From assembly GCA_020746835.1 (NCBI GenBank), contig JAGPNK010000003.1, positions 806,001-870,000 of the forward strand: a stretch of 64,000 nucleotides of DNA, read 5' to 3'. Below the pieces are notes generated by a model that worked only from the letters and a program-made list of their open reading frames with translations, had not been told where the DNA came from and made no database searches. Shown in pieces: positions 44,331-55,960 of this stretch. Within the stretch, counting starts at the first letter, position 1; each line of letters starts with the position of its first letter. Origin of the DNA: Stachybotrys elegans (Eukaryota; Ascomycota; Sordariomycetes; Hypocreales; Stachybotryaceae). The translations under genes and the position numbers were made by a program.

Positions 44331-45576
44331 CTACGCGCTGTTGGCGAAAAACTTGGTGATTTTGTGGGATCCGGACGTATCCTTGGATTTCACGGGACTC
44401 TTTCCGACGTTTTTGGTAGCACTGATCTTGCCTGAGCGCGGTTGTTCCCGTTTGGTAGCTTTCGGAGTCTTGGATAAGAGCTCTTCGTGGTTTTCCTCGA
44501 GCTTGCGTTTCATTGGCGAGATAAGCGTGGTCTCTACAGGCTCTGTCTTTGGCACAATGCCTTTAGCACTTGTTTCCTCGGTTTTGACTTCCGACTTCTT
44601 GGCTTGTTGCTTCTTGGCAGCATTGGAGAAGAAGTTGGCAATGTTGGATCTGTTCTCCTTGCTGTCGATGGGAATAATAAAGGACGGCGAACTGTTCCCG
44701 ACTTTGCTGACATCTTTGGTCACGGGGTAAATTTCCAATTCGCCGTCCCAGGGCTTCAACAAGGACTGCAGTTCGGGAGACCAGTCGTATCTTGCCGGAT
44801 CAAGCCAGGTTTGCATGGCCTTTGAACCGGGCTCGAGGATGACTGGCATACGATCATGGAGAAACCTGAGTTGGCTGTTGGAATCGGTCGTGATAATGGT
44901 GTATGTGTAAACCTTGTCGGTCGTATCTGTGCCAGTCAGCACCGGAAGTGAGTGTACCGAGGACTCTTCCGCACCTTGGTTGGGGCCTTCATACTGGGCG
45001 CAGTCCCACAGCCCAGCCATGCACATCAGACGGCCATCTTTTCTCTTGATGTAATGCGGGACTTTGTCCTTTGGGCCTGCTTTCAGCCACTCAAAGAAGC
45101 CTTGGGCAATGACGATGCATCTCTTTCGCCCCTTCATGGACGCCCACATGCCCCCAGGGCTGCTTAGTGAATCATCTCTACAGTTGATCGTCTTCATCAA
45201 GGATCCATAGTCCGGTCGGCGCTTAGTCCAGAAGGGTACCAAACCCCACTTCATCGTTTGCATCTTATACGTCGGCGTTTGTGTGTCACTCTTATCACTC
45301 GCCGTGGTGGTTGCATCGCCGTGCTCGTCGCGCCTCGGCCCTGCGCCCCAATCTGGGGTGTCGGCTCGGTATACGACCCCATGGTAGCCAGGAGCAAAGT
45401 TGTAGCTCTGCCGAGGCTCCTCGCCACCATCGTCTTCAGGCCACTCAGCCATAGGCATATTGTCTTGCTCCAACAAGCGACGGATCTGTGAAGGCCTCTG
45501 TAGTAGATGCGTGAGCGTTGGCGTTGCATCGAATAGATTTGGAACGTACCAAGGCCAATGCATAGCGTCCACACAT
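44331..45576 (-). CDS. SRAP-domain abasic-site processing protein (HMCES type)
   Basis: Exon 1 is only 27 nt (45576-45550) and encodes MCGRYALAL; exon 2 is 45497-44331. Total 397 residues. Cys2, exposed once Met1 is removed, is the residue that forms the DNA-protein crosslink at abasic sites in SRAP proteins. Other family residues are visible: NFAPGYHGVV, MKWGLVPFWTK, NCRDD, GFFEWLK (catalytic Glu) and HDRMPVIL (catalytic His). The last 110 residues are a lysine-rich tail with two I-x-x-F-F motifs (NIANFFSNA and, at the very end, KITKFFANSA), which look like PCNA-binding boxes. It should act in the nucleus to shield abasic sites in single-stranded DNA at forks. The tiny first exon is easily missed. 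Confidence 0.94.
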
Positions 45577-47355
45577 CTCTGCTCGACGCAACTTGCTGGC
45601 AATATTAAGCTTGATCGATGATGAGCTGTTGAATGGGCTGTAGTTGGTTGGATGATGTCATGAAACAATCAGGCACCCTTCTAAATTCACGTCCATCGAC
45701 TTGAGCTGGATGCACGCGCTAAAGGGCGGTGTCACGTGGCCGCCTGGGGGACCAACGCGAGACAACGTTTTGGGAGGGAGAGTTCAAGACGGGCCGTTTC
45801 TTGGCTGGGGCATGTAAGAATAGTAGCGATCCGAGATCCGCAGGCTCGACTACCGGGAACATGGCGGATTTACCTTGAAAGACAAAACACGGCCAAGCAG
45901 AGATGTCCGTGTAGAGCCTCACTCTCTCATAACCTCTTGACGGGCCGTACTGCATAGGGGATCCCAATAACTAATTTGAGAGGTACGAGATGGGCTATCC
46001 TTGTCTCTGCTTCTGCCAACAACGGGTGCTCGTTCAACATCCATTGTCCCACGACCATGTGGCGAATCCTCACGCTCTCGGGCTGTCGGAAGTGATTTCT
46101 AGCATCAGCTTACAGTAATCGGACATGGTCGGCCTGGATGTGATGAGAAGTGTGACACTACCGAGTAGTTCGGGCAGGCTGGGTTAATTTATCCTAGCCT
46201 CCTCCCCGCATCCCAATATATCACCCATCAAAGTTAATTCACTGGCCCCTCTGTTCTTGCAACTTCCTGTTACGGTGCATTGAGTCTCGAACTTGGGTGG
46301 CTGTGATTACGAGATCATGGTTTCCCTTGTAGGAGGGTTACTATCCTCGGCCATCCAGCTTCCGAAACCTTTTTTCCCCTGGTCACCAAATCTTTCCATG
46401 AGTCTTTTACGGGCCAGTCCCATTGCATCGAGCATTCGGATGGCTCTCGTGGCTTAACAAGAGACTCGATCCAACACTGCATGACCTGAACGGTGACGCT
46501 TATATTCTGTCTGGCTGGTAATATGATGCAGTGAGCACAGCTTTTGTGATTTTTGTGTCTCCAATGGTTAGCTCCTCGTCAATCGCCATACGACGCCCCT
46601 GAACCCGTCCTGACTTGTGTATCTCTAGACCAAGGTAGCACAAAATGTCGAACCCAGCCCAGGGACCGCCATCAACGTATCCTTCTAATTCGCCAGGTCA
46701 GACTTGACTTTGGACTAAGCTACACCGACCTACAGCCCACAGAATCTATTCTGTTGACCCGGGCGATTAGTTTAGCGCTTCACAGAACTCCCGTTTCTAG
46801 ACTCGGGCATCCATGACGAGGCATATGATGCGCATGATTACCACATTCCCTTATGCTACAAGTCAAGACTTCCAAACTAGACAGCCCATAAACTGCCTTT
46901 GCGCTTGGCAGCATGAGCAAAGCCGGGAGGCGCGGCGTCTGTATTTTGCCATCCCTCGGCTGACATCCGCGGCTCCGGCAAGCGGAATACTCGGGCCATG
47001 GCAAGTTTCTATGCTGACCAATTATCCACTGTCCCGGTGATGATGTTATGAGAGAGCGTGTGATTCGGAGCAACTTGTCAGATGGTGGTGGAAATTTTGT
47101 TCAATATGCTTGCATCAGCTCATTTGAGTTTCTCGTATTCGAATAGTCACATCTACTCATGACGAGGTGGCCAAATCTCCAAGAGAGATGGCCACAGAGG
47201 GGCGAGGTTCTATATGGGTTCAAACTGTGTATAAAAGAGTGACCATGTCGCCAAATATGACTCTTCAGCATCAGTTTCTGACCCAAGACAAGGTACAAAG
47301 ACCCAGCAATCATCCAGCTAATAAATTACAAGACTCTCTAATTTTACTCTACACC
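45577..47355. other. Intergenic between SRAP gene and small secreted protein gene
   Basis: About 1.8 kb with no supported gene, repeat or RNA gene. The left part holds the SRAP promoter and the right part the promoter of the secreted protein. Confidence 0.45.
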
Positions 47356-47887
47356 ATGAAGCCAATTACTCTCCTTGTTGCAGCATTGGCCTCGATCGCT
47401 GCCGCTGCCCCCAGCCAGGGAGATGGGCTCAACGAAAACATGGAAAGAAGCATGAGAGAGAATTACTACTCCAATGGACCTGGACAAAGCTATCGGCCTG
47501 CACCATCGTACTGGCAAAACAACTACAAGCCCAAGCAAGCTCCGCCTCCTCCCTCCAAGTACAGCTATCCTCCTCCTCCTCCTCCGCCTCAGCCCCAGGA
47601 CGTCACCATCTACGAGATCGAGAACATCTTTATCCAGGTCAACATCTACGAGATTGGCAGCCAGTGCAAGCCTGGCAGCTACGCGTGCTCGACGAACCCC
47701 AGCACGGGGGTGTCGGGCTGGACGACCTGCAACCAGGAGGGGCAATATGTGGTATGTAGTCACTTGGCCAAGATTTCCACGCCATTCTTTTGCTGACGGT
47801 GATAAGTATACGTGCGATTGCCCTCCTTCGAGCACCTGCGGACTCATGAGTGGTTTATCCCCTGTGTGTTGGCCCTTTAGCTCTTAA
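47356..47887 (+). CDS. Small secreted Pro/Cys-rich protein, possible CBM19-like end
   Basis: Exons 47356-47751 and 47807-47887 give 158 residues. The signal peptide is MKPITLLVAALASIAAAAP. A Tyr/Asn/Pro-rich linker (YRPAPSYWQNNYKPKQAPPP with a PPPPPPP run) separates it from a Cys-rich end. There the spacing CKPGSYAC...GWTTCN..G.YVYTCDCP...CGLM.G..PVC resembles chitin-binding family 19 modules and similar fungal domains. That match is by eye and uncertain. No enzyme domain is present, so the protein may be a wall-binding or effector-like protein. The second exon supplies the last four cysteines. Confidence 0.8.
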
Positions 47888-48104
47888 TTGAGCCAGGCAG
47901 CAGTGGACGGTGAACACTATGGCCAATAACAGTGCAGCTTCAAGTACGTGATGCATGATCGAGTGGTGGTTCGGATATGAGTACAGACTTGCCTTTTGTT
48001 TTATATCTTAATCCACCTTTGGACATGTGAAACCTTTGAATAACTGCTGCTTTAATTATAATATCATGTTTCTATGATGGATGACCACATAGTGCAAATT
48101 CCTC
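47888..48104. other. Convergent 3' spacer
   Basis: About 215 bp, AT-rich, between the converging secreted-protein and kinase-like genes; likely both transcript ends. Confidence 0.5.
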
Positions 48105-49642
48105 TTAACATTCGATTACTTTGCCAGTGGCCAGTAGCCGAATTCCAGTATCTACCACTCTCTGAGGCGGCCGCCCCCAAGTCAAGACCTTTTCGTTCCT
48201 ATCACGCACGTCCTGCCGCCGCTCGTACAATGCCTCCATAGTGGTGACAAACGGCTCGCCATACACACTGAGGTGAGTTGTGGTTCTTGACGGAGGCTCT
48301 GGTCTAGAAGGCCAATCTATCGCCTTCGGGAAGTCGCCGGGCTGGGCAGTTGAGAGGTCTTTAGTCCTCTGGTCCCTCCACTCCTTCAGAAGTAGCTGGT
48401 ATGATGCCATGGGGTGATCGAGCTTCACATCTGGATGCTTTACCCATTCCTTTTCAAGATAGCCAAGGTCCTGCTCCTTGTGTGGCTTGCTCCTGGGAGC
48501 ATTGTCTTTTGTGATGATCTCGTAAGCTGTAAAGATGACGCCCTTGATGTCGTTCCTTTCCTCCCTGTATGCCTCGCCCTCTGTAGGATTGTGGCTGCGG
48601 CTAATTCGTGCCGCAAAGTTGAAGTCAAAGAGCATGATACGGTTTGTTGACTCGTTAATTACGAGGTTTCGGGGAGCGATATCTTGATGAGAGATACCGA
48701 GCTGTAGATTCAACTCGTCAACAACCTCAGTGAGCTGCTTTAGCCACTCCAGCCTGAAAATTCGAGAGTCGTTCTCCTCGAGGTTTCCACCGGGCACATA
48801 GATGTTGGTAAATCCAACTACACGGTCATAAAGCTCATCAACAACAACTCGGTCAAATGGGACGATATTTGGGTGAGCAGGTAAACGCATCCATAAATTC
48901 AACTCCTTCCATGACGCATGTGCGTACTGCCACAAGAAGTAGTATTTAAAGACAACCTACGCCGATGTTAGCGCCTTCATACAACGAGCAGGCTGCAATG
49001 ATCTTGGTCGATATGTACCTTTCTGGCAGAGTGCACTGAGCATACGGGGTACTTGACCAGATCAACATCCGGGCCAAGTCTAGAAAGCTCTTCAAGTTCA
49101 TCACGCCGTACTGTCAGGACCCCGGCCGGAAAAGAGGACTCGTGAAGGAAGGGGTAGTGTACACAATAGTTCTGGTTGTCCTTCTCTTCAGTGTAGGTCG
49201 AAATGATCTCGCCGCTTTGTGAGACATAGATCCTGTGAATCTCGGAAGATAGCTGGTCGCTGTAACGGCTAAGATGTTCGATAGCGAGGCTCTCGTCGTC
49301 TTGTTCACCGTCCATAGTGACCGAGACCACTCGTCTCTGGTCCCAGTTGGTAATATGCCAGGTACTAGGGCCGCCGATTGGGATGCTGCCACTTAACGAG
49401 AAAAACTTGGAGTCGTCGTCAATCATCTTTGTGCTCGACCCAACGCAATTTGAATACTGATAGATACGAGGCAGGATCCACTGCACAAAGGGCGACATAG
49501 AAGTGCCAAAGATGCGGGGATTCCTGATCCTATGCCACAATTCGTCTGAATCGCGTTACACACTTTATGGTCAGTATCGTTCGGTATATTAGGCTGCACA
49601 ATAAGATTGCATACAGAAGATAGGCTGCCGAGCAGTGGACAT
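48105..49642 (-). CDS. Protein-kinase-like protein with variant HQD and DFN motifs
   Basis: Exons 49642-49615, 49545-49019 and 48956-48105 give 468 residues. The first exon is 28 nt (MSTARQPIF), found by extending the frame upstream through GTATGC...ATTCAG. The N-terminal 180 residues are unique (IFGTSMSPFVQWILPRIYQ...). The kinase fold starts at VVFKYYF (candidate ATP lysine K189). HPNIVPF follows, then the catalytic loop HQDIAPRN (D277, N282) and FDFNFAA (D296), where Asn replaces the Gly of DFG. The key Lys, Asp and Asn residues are present, so activity is possible. Target unknown. It is divergent from the sulfotransferase-HAD gene with only 134 bp between start codons. Confidence 0.82.
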
Positions 49643-49776
49643 TCAGGGGAAAGGAATCATGCCTTGGCCACAAACCTCACGACACGCTCGAAGCCAATGC
49701 TAAATGCCGTGTGGGGGCCCAAATCCCGAGACTGTAGTACCCAACTCGAAGATTTCGATCGCCACTTACACTCGCC
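49643..49776. promoter_or_regulatory. Short bidirectional promoter region
   Basis: Only 134 bp separate the two divergent ATG codons (49642 on -, 49777 on +). Both promoters must overlap here or lie within transcribed sequence, so shared control of the two genes is likely. Confidence 0.55.
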
Positions 49777-51273
49777 ATGGACGATCCAGGGGCTCACATG
49801 CAAATGCCGCAGGTTCGCTTCTTCGTCGCATGCCCTAGAAGCGGTTCTACGCTTCTCATGAGAATATTTGCAGAATCGTCCGTTTGTGCCGTCACTAGCA
49901 GGCTAACTTTCATGGGAAATACCCAATCCGGCGAGCCATTTGGCCCAGGCTACTCGATTGTCGAAGGGCACTCTTCCCGCAATGTTCTCGTTGAGGCTCG
50001 AGAACTAGGCAAGCCTTTTCTCATATGCAAGGGAGAAATTGGAAGAAATGCTCAGAAGGGTGAATGCCAATATAAGCAGTTTCCAGGCCCCCATCTCTAC
50101 GACTTAGTCCGGCCTGTCTTCCTCATCCGCGATCCAATTAGAGTGTTTGACAGTTGGAAGAAGGTTGGCTGGACAGACATCAAAAGCCTGGTTGACTGCT
50201 ACAGCAGCATGTTCAACATGATGCACGAAGCGTCTTCATCCTCTATCTCGTTTGTTCTCTATGAGCGACTCGTCCGAGAACCCCGCACTGAGATCAATCG
50301 CATATGCTCTCACTGGGGAGTGCCCTTTTCGGAGACGATGCTTCGCTTTGAACAACCTTTCGGTCATTATTTTATCTTCGCCAATAGTCGAGAAAATAGC
50401 ATCTCCTGCGATGAGCGACCCCCGGGTCTATTTACCACGGTCGAGGCCAGCTCTTCTATCAAGAATGACGTGCCTTGCCATGGTCTTCTCTCCAACGAGG
50501 AGAAGGGCATCCTGGAAGAAAGCCTGGGCCGCGCATACCTTCGGTGCTGGAGAGATGATGTTATCAGACTACGAGACACTATCGTAGAGAAGACTTGGTT
50601 CGGATTCGACCTCGATGACACTCTTCATGAGTATCGTCGATCATCCAAGGCTGCCATTGATGCAGTTCTGCACAGCATGTCACAAGATTATGGACCGCCT
50701 ATTTCCGATCTCGCCGAGGAGTACGCAAGGGTTCTTAAAGACAAAACCTCAAGCGCTTTCTCAGACGGAAGAACATCTTTCGAATACCGTCGAGAACGCT
50801 TTACATCAGTTCTTGATAAGTTTGGCCTCCCAACTACCCAAATTGGCAAATACCTCAGTCTCTACGAGGCGACGCTGAAGAAATCACTACAGCTTAAGGC
50901 TGGTGCTTTGGATTTGCTTTTACTCCTCAAGAAAATGAACAAAAACCTGGTTGTCATAACTGAGGGTCCCCAGGATGCTCAAGAGAGGGCCATTGAAGAT
51001 CTTGGGATCAAGGAACACGTCGACTTCTTGGCTACAACAAACCACTTTCGGGCTACGAAGTCGACAGGGCTTTTCCGAAAAGTCTTGAAGTATCTGAACA
51101 TCCCTCCTGGTGACATGATTTATGTAGGGGATAGCGAGGACAGGGACATGATTCCAGCACTGGCTGAGGGTATCTTCTCAATTCATTTGGATGAAAAGAA
51201 TAACGTAGCCCTGGACTCGTGCCCGCCACGTATCAACACCCTGAGGAAGCTTGGGTTCATTTTCACTTCTTAG
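49777..51273 (+). CDS. Sulfotransferase-like / HAD phosphatase fusion
   Basis: A single exon of 498 residues with two enzyme folds. The N-terminal half is sulfotransferase-like. It has the sulfonate-donor loop FFVACPRSGSTLLMRIF (residues 15-31) and the 3'-phosphate motif VFLIRDPIRVFDSWKKVGW, then an LVREPRTEINRICSHWGV segment. The C-terminal half is a HAD hydrolase with all four motifs: I FGFDLDDTLHEY (D278, D280), II VVITEG (T395), III TKSTGLF (K428), and IV VGDSEDRDM (D452, D457). An alpha-helical cap of about 80 residues lies between motifs I and II. Both active sites look complete. The substrate is unknown: the HAD half is of the small-molecule phosphatase kind, and the first half could transfer sulfate or be a related P-loop enzyme. 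Confidence 0.85.
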   Translation: MDDPGAHMQMPQVRFFVACPRSGSTLLMRIFAESSVCAVTSRLTFMGNTQSGEPFGPGYSIVEGHSSRNVLVEARELGKPFLICKGEIGRNAQKGECQYKQFPGPHLYDLVRPVFLIRDPIRVFDSWKKVGWTDIKSLVDCYSSMFNMMHEASSSSISFVLYERLVREPRTEINRICSHWGVPFSETMLRFEQPFGHYFIFANSRENSISCDERPPGLFTTVEASSSIKNDVPCHGLLSNEEKGILEESLGRAYLRCWRDDVIRLRDTIVEKTWFGFDLDDTLHEYRRSSKAAIDAVLHSMSQDYGPPISDLAEEYARVLKDKTSSAFSDGRTSFEYRRERFTSVLDKFGLPTTQIGKYLSLYEATLKKSLQLKAGALDLLLLLKKMNKNLVVITEGPQDAQERAIEDLGIKEHVDFLATTNHFRATKSTGLFRKVLKYLNIPPGDMIYVGDSEDRDMIPALAEGIFSIHLDEKNNVALDSCPPRINTLRKLGFIFTS

Positions 51274-51906
51274 ACTAGTCAAAATAATTTTCTTGAGCAT
51301 CGTCATTTGCAATTCCTCAGCGTTCCGCGTACTGAAATCCATCATACCCTGTGGAAAGTTGTCATATCCACTCACTCCGAGTCCATTGTTGATGGAGCGA
51401 GGCAGTGAGTGAAGAATTGGATAATATGCCACCGAGAGAGGACTAGTACGGTACAAAGGTAGCATGCTACCATTCATATCAAGCACAGAGACCTGTGGGA
51501 GCTACTCGTTGGCGAGGGTGAGAGGCCGGATCGCATTGCTCTGGTTTTCCGGTCTCCAAAGAGACGGAGGGAGTGAGCTACTTAGCAGACGGGAAAGTAC
51601 GTCTACGAGGATGAGAAAAAGGTAATATTGCAGAATGAATAAGTGTGGTATGAATGGCTAAAGCAACAGCATCGTAACGATATAACCACCGAGGTTGCAA
51701 AGTTGGTGGCGCTTGCAGCGACTGTAAATCTACAAGAATCTTTGCCGCCGGATGTTTATTCTGCGACTAATTGCGTCCCAACTCAAACATACCAGTCTCG
51801 AGAAATGTGTATCATGTTTTATCTTTCCGTATATGCCCTTTTGCATGTATAACAGATGTCCCATCACAATGTCCTTGGCAACCTATAGCAAACTAACCCC
51901 TGAATC
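51274..51906. other. Convergent 3' spacer
   Basis: About 630 bp between two converging stops; AT-rich to the right. No gene recognised. Confidence 0.45.
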
Positions 51907-54900
51907 TCACCTCCGAATCCTTGATTTATCCGACAGGATTTGAGAAAGGATGAAGTGATTTACATCTTCGTCTGCCCAGTATCCAAGATGAGACGCGATG
52001 GTGTTGATAGGATTGTAATCCAGCACACTTCTGCAATGATTGTCAGCATCAAACTTGTATGTACAACCGGAAGCGCTTACTCTTGTATGCTGTAGTCCAC
52101 GCGTCCATTTCGGTTCAGAGCCCTGACTTTCGTCTCCTCTATCCGCATTTTGTACTCGTTCCTCTCCTCCTCGGTCGGCTTCGACTTGCCGTCCGACATG
52201 TCTGTCCGACGCTTCTGGAAATTGGAGAACAGCGTCTCTAGGTCATCATCGATGAGAGTAGCATTTTTGCTCGCATTGTTTGCAGCGCTGGTCGAAGACG
52301 AGGAGTCAGCCAGCTGCTTCTTGCGCTTGTTCGACTTCTCCCTCTTCTCCCCCAGCTTGTTCACGTCTGTAAGCACACCACCAGCCGTGATGTTAGTACC
52401 AGCCCCAGGCGGGGTTTCAGAGATGGGAGTGTTGGCTTCGGACGCCAGCCTCACGACTTCCTCGTGGCTTAGCCCAAGAGAGCGGCCCAGGACGTTAGAC
52501 GTCAGCCCTGAGCTCAGCAGTGACCACAGTCCACTAACACCCTGGCCGACCGCATATCCTATTCCCGTGAGGCTGGATGGTGCCACATTGCTGAAGATAC
52601 TCTTCTTGGTATACGGTAGCGCTTGCGGCTTCAATGATGCCATCGCCTTTGAAACCAATGGCTCGAGTCGGTAGCTGATAGGGTCTGATGGGTGGAAGAT
52701 GTTGTATAGTTGGGCACACTTCGGCGACGATACCGACATGGGTAGCTTTGTTACAGAAGATATCCCTTCTCTTCCCTTTGCCAATGGCACTGACAGAAAA
52801 GGATCGGCTGCCAGCTCGGGATTGAGCGGGCTCTCAGAAGGTCTTGCGTTGGGGGAATGCCTAGCTGCGATTGTGCTGAGTCTGCGTCAGTAATGGTAGT
52901 AGCTGGGAATGGCAGCACGACTGACCGTCCTTTGACCAACTGAAAGAGGCCAACAGGTGACCCAAGACAGTAAAAGTGCTCAACATCAAACTCGAAGCTG
53001 AGCTCTTTGTCCTTGGAGGAGGTTGGTCGCTCGTTATGTGACGGCCAAACTCGTAGCTTATTGTTGTTCTTGCCTTGGGATGGCGCGTCCTCTCGCTGGC
53101 GACAAGCGATGTCGAAGAAGATGGCTGAGCCCAGAGAATGGCCCATGATGTGGATTTTGCCCTGGAAGTTAGGGTTTCTTTTCCGGAACAGCTTCACGAT
53201 TCGGTTGCATTCCCCTAGAACAATGCGAATTATGTCTTCTCGGTACGCACTCTGGTAAAGAAGCACGTCCAAGGCCAGATCGGAGATGAGCGATCTCGCA
53301 AAGGCCACACCTTCAATCGTGATGTCTTCCAATGATGGATCTTTGGAGGAATTAGCATGAGCGGTAGTAATGGGAGATGTCGCTTACAGGCGTCTTCTTC
53401 CCCATCGTCGTCACCCAAATCGCGCTCAGTCTTCTTGCCACGCTGCTTTGGGAACTCCAGCAAGTGCCTCCAGCACACAGGGAGAACCTGAACACGACAG
53501 TTTCCGGGACCTTCTCCCGACTCTGAATTGAGAGCCTTCAGATCTGCTGAGTTGGTGTACACAGACTTGAGCGTCTTGCGCATCACGTTCACATCATGGA
53601 CGAAGTTGACGGTGTCGGCGCTGGATTGCGTTAGCGAGGACGCCACTACTGGCCAAGGAATAGCACATACCGCATGCTGATGAGTTGGCCAATTCCGTGT
53701 GTGACTAGGACAAGATGCTGGATCTCTCGTTCCTGTGTTTCGCCCGCCTGTGCTTGGTAGTCGCTCTGTATCTCTTCCTCCTCGCGTTTTCTGATATCTT
53801 CATCGGTGTCGCCTCTGTTTCTTCCATCGCTCTCAATGAGAGACGATAGCTGACGTTCTAGCCGGGCGCGACGTGTCTCGACTCCTCTGGGTGCATCTCG
53901 GGGTTTCGGCTGCTCCACCCCAAGGTTTGTTGACGATGGAGGTGCGGACCTCCTCTTCAGCAGCTTTTGTTGCCGCTCATCCTTCTGAGACGAGGAATCC
54001 AATGCGGTCGCGGGGGCTGTTTCTTCCTTGTCTTTGGCTTTACTTGGTTCCAAGAAGCCCCGAATCAACTTTACTCCGCTCATGAATCCGCCACCTGCAA
54101 ATCGCTCATACACCGACGAAGTAACCCACGAAATCACGCCATCATATCCAAGCCAGGCCACCGTGCCGTCTTGATATGTTACCGCACTGTTCGAATATGA
54201 TCCAGCCAGTCTATGAGACTGCGGTACCGGTGGAGGGGGCTGTGCTGTCTCGGCATTGAGGTTGTCGTGCGAGGCTTTGGGGGTTACCGTGGATTGGCTT
54301 CGTGACCGCACTAGAGTACTCGTCAGCTATGCCGCTCGTCTCAAGGTCGGTCGGTATATTCACCAGGATTGGCCCAAGGCTTTGTCTCGAGATAGCCCTA
54401 AACATATCAGCGTCTGGTGAGGTGCTCTTCACATACAAGACATACCTCCTCAAGCTGTGCGGCAAGGCTCTCCTCGCAAGGCCGCAGAGTTGATCCTTCT
54501 TGATAGAACCAGGTACCTCGGCGCACTGGAACTGTCAGTGAAATCTCCAAGCATGATAGACTCTCCTACCTTCGTAGATTGGGCCAGGCCAGTAGACCGG
54601 TGCCAGTTCCCTTTGCTCAATATCCACGTCAAAGAGGTAATCCTCGTTCACAGGGACACGTGTGCTTGTACCAGACACTTCAGAGCCTTCTCTTGACATA
54701 TTCGTGTTTGACATGTTGTCTTGCTTCCCCAATGTCGACGTCCGCTTTCTTTTTGACCTCTTATTAGAAGCATCCTCTGAGGCTTCTAGGAGTTTTTGGT
54801 AGCTGGCTTCCAAGGCGGTCGAGTCGGAGACGGAGAAGGCGATAAACTTCTTTGCCTGTCCAAGCGGTTTCGGAGGTTCGGCTAGAACATCCTTCTTCTG

Positions 54901-55224
54901 AAGAAGCTTTGGCTTTCGTTTCGGCACCTGTAGGAGTCAGTACTAGGGCCACTGACGGATATGGATTGCGCATACATCGACAGCATGAAACCATTGGACA
55001 TTCAATGGAGGACAATCCGAAGGGTATGTCCGAATACTCTGTCCGTATAAATGGCTGCTACCGTGGTGTTCCGAAACCATTGCTTCATCGCTAACCGCGT
55101 CGATGGACTCGTTCCTGGAGGTGGTGGGGGTAGATGTTCGGCTACCGCTCCAAGGGTTTATAGAATCGACCGCAGATGCCAGGTAGGACTTCTCCGCCTT
55201 CGGCTCGGGATTTCCGGACGCCAT
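51907..55224 (-). CDS. DDHD-domain phospholipase (PA-PLA1 type)
   Basis: A multi-exon gene of roughly 950-1000 residues from ATG at 55224 (MASGNPEPKAEK). The first part contains a WWE-like start (NVQWFHAVD) and a Ser/Lys-rich low-complexity region. DYLFDVDIEQRELAPVYWPG and a long charged linker (RARLERQLSSLIES) follow. The lipase core is LVLVTHGIGQ, then IHIMGHSLGSAIFFD (the GxSxG serine) and FYCLGSPVGLFQLVKGR. The DDHD end is LYNIFHPSDPISYRLEPL, GRVDYSIQE and, in the last exon (about 52020-51907), INTIASHLGYWADEDVNHFI. The enzyme releases fatty acid from phospholipids such as phosphatidic acid, on membranes. The last intron (GA|GTAAGC ... ATTGCAG) is clear; other borders are not all fixed. 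Confidence 0.88.
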
Positions 55225-55960
55225 GATGAAGCTGCGCGCTTGACGGCGGGGTATGAAGCGGTGTGAAGCGGATCGTGGGTGCAAACGGACAACAACACGA
55301 CAGGCAGGGAGGCCTGGCGGCGCGGGACGAAGAGGCGCCAACTTGAAGTTTATACGATCGATAGCCAAGTGTTGGAGGCGGCAAGACGACGAATTGGAGT
55401 GAAAGTTGAGCGGTTCGTGTGGGAAGGAGGAATATATAGCTTGTCGGTCTCGTTTGTTGCGGTCACGCGACGCATCGACTAGGATGATGGAAATGGCAGA
55501 TCGAGGATGAGTTTCCCACTAGGATTGCCTTGGATGACAAGTCGACAGCCGCTGATCCCGGTCGGGTCTAATGCACGCAATGGCTCCTGGGCGTGCGGCG
55601 GGAGGGAGGGAGGCAGACGAACTGTCAGAGCTACATCATGTGTGGCGCCGGAGAAAACGCATGTGAGAGGCTGCGGGGAGTGACATCAACACTTTTTGTG
55701 CCGCCAAAACGGGAACGGGAACTCCACACTTAGGTAAGGTACAGGATAATTAGGCAGGAATCGTCAGGGCCTGCCGCCCAGAGAGTTCAGCCAAGGACCT
55801 GGACCACCAAGGCCAGTCCCTTTCATGCCGAGGTATCTGAATTGCCCATGCCTGAAAGGGTCTCGGGGATGCCAATGTGAAGGGCTACTTGGTGGATATA
55901 GGGAAATCTATGCCATCTGTAGAACTATGCTCGTACCGCAGGAACCTCCTCTTGGATTCG
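55225..55960. other. Promoter region of DDHD gene
   Basis: About 740 bp between the DDHD start and the upstream RING-like gene's stop. A possible longer DDHD N-terminus (from an upstream ATG) cannot be excluded. Nothing else seen. Confidence 0.45.

Noticed and set aside
49501..49545. Similarity of this kinase exon to short stretches near 29511 and 35293 (GGCACAGAATCAGGAATTCC-like words)
   Set aside because: The shared word is only about 20-25 nt and I could not extend it convincingly; chance or very old debris.
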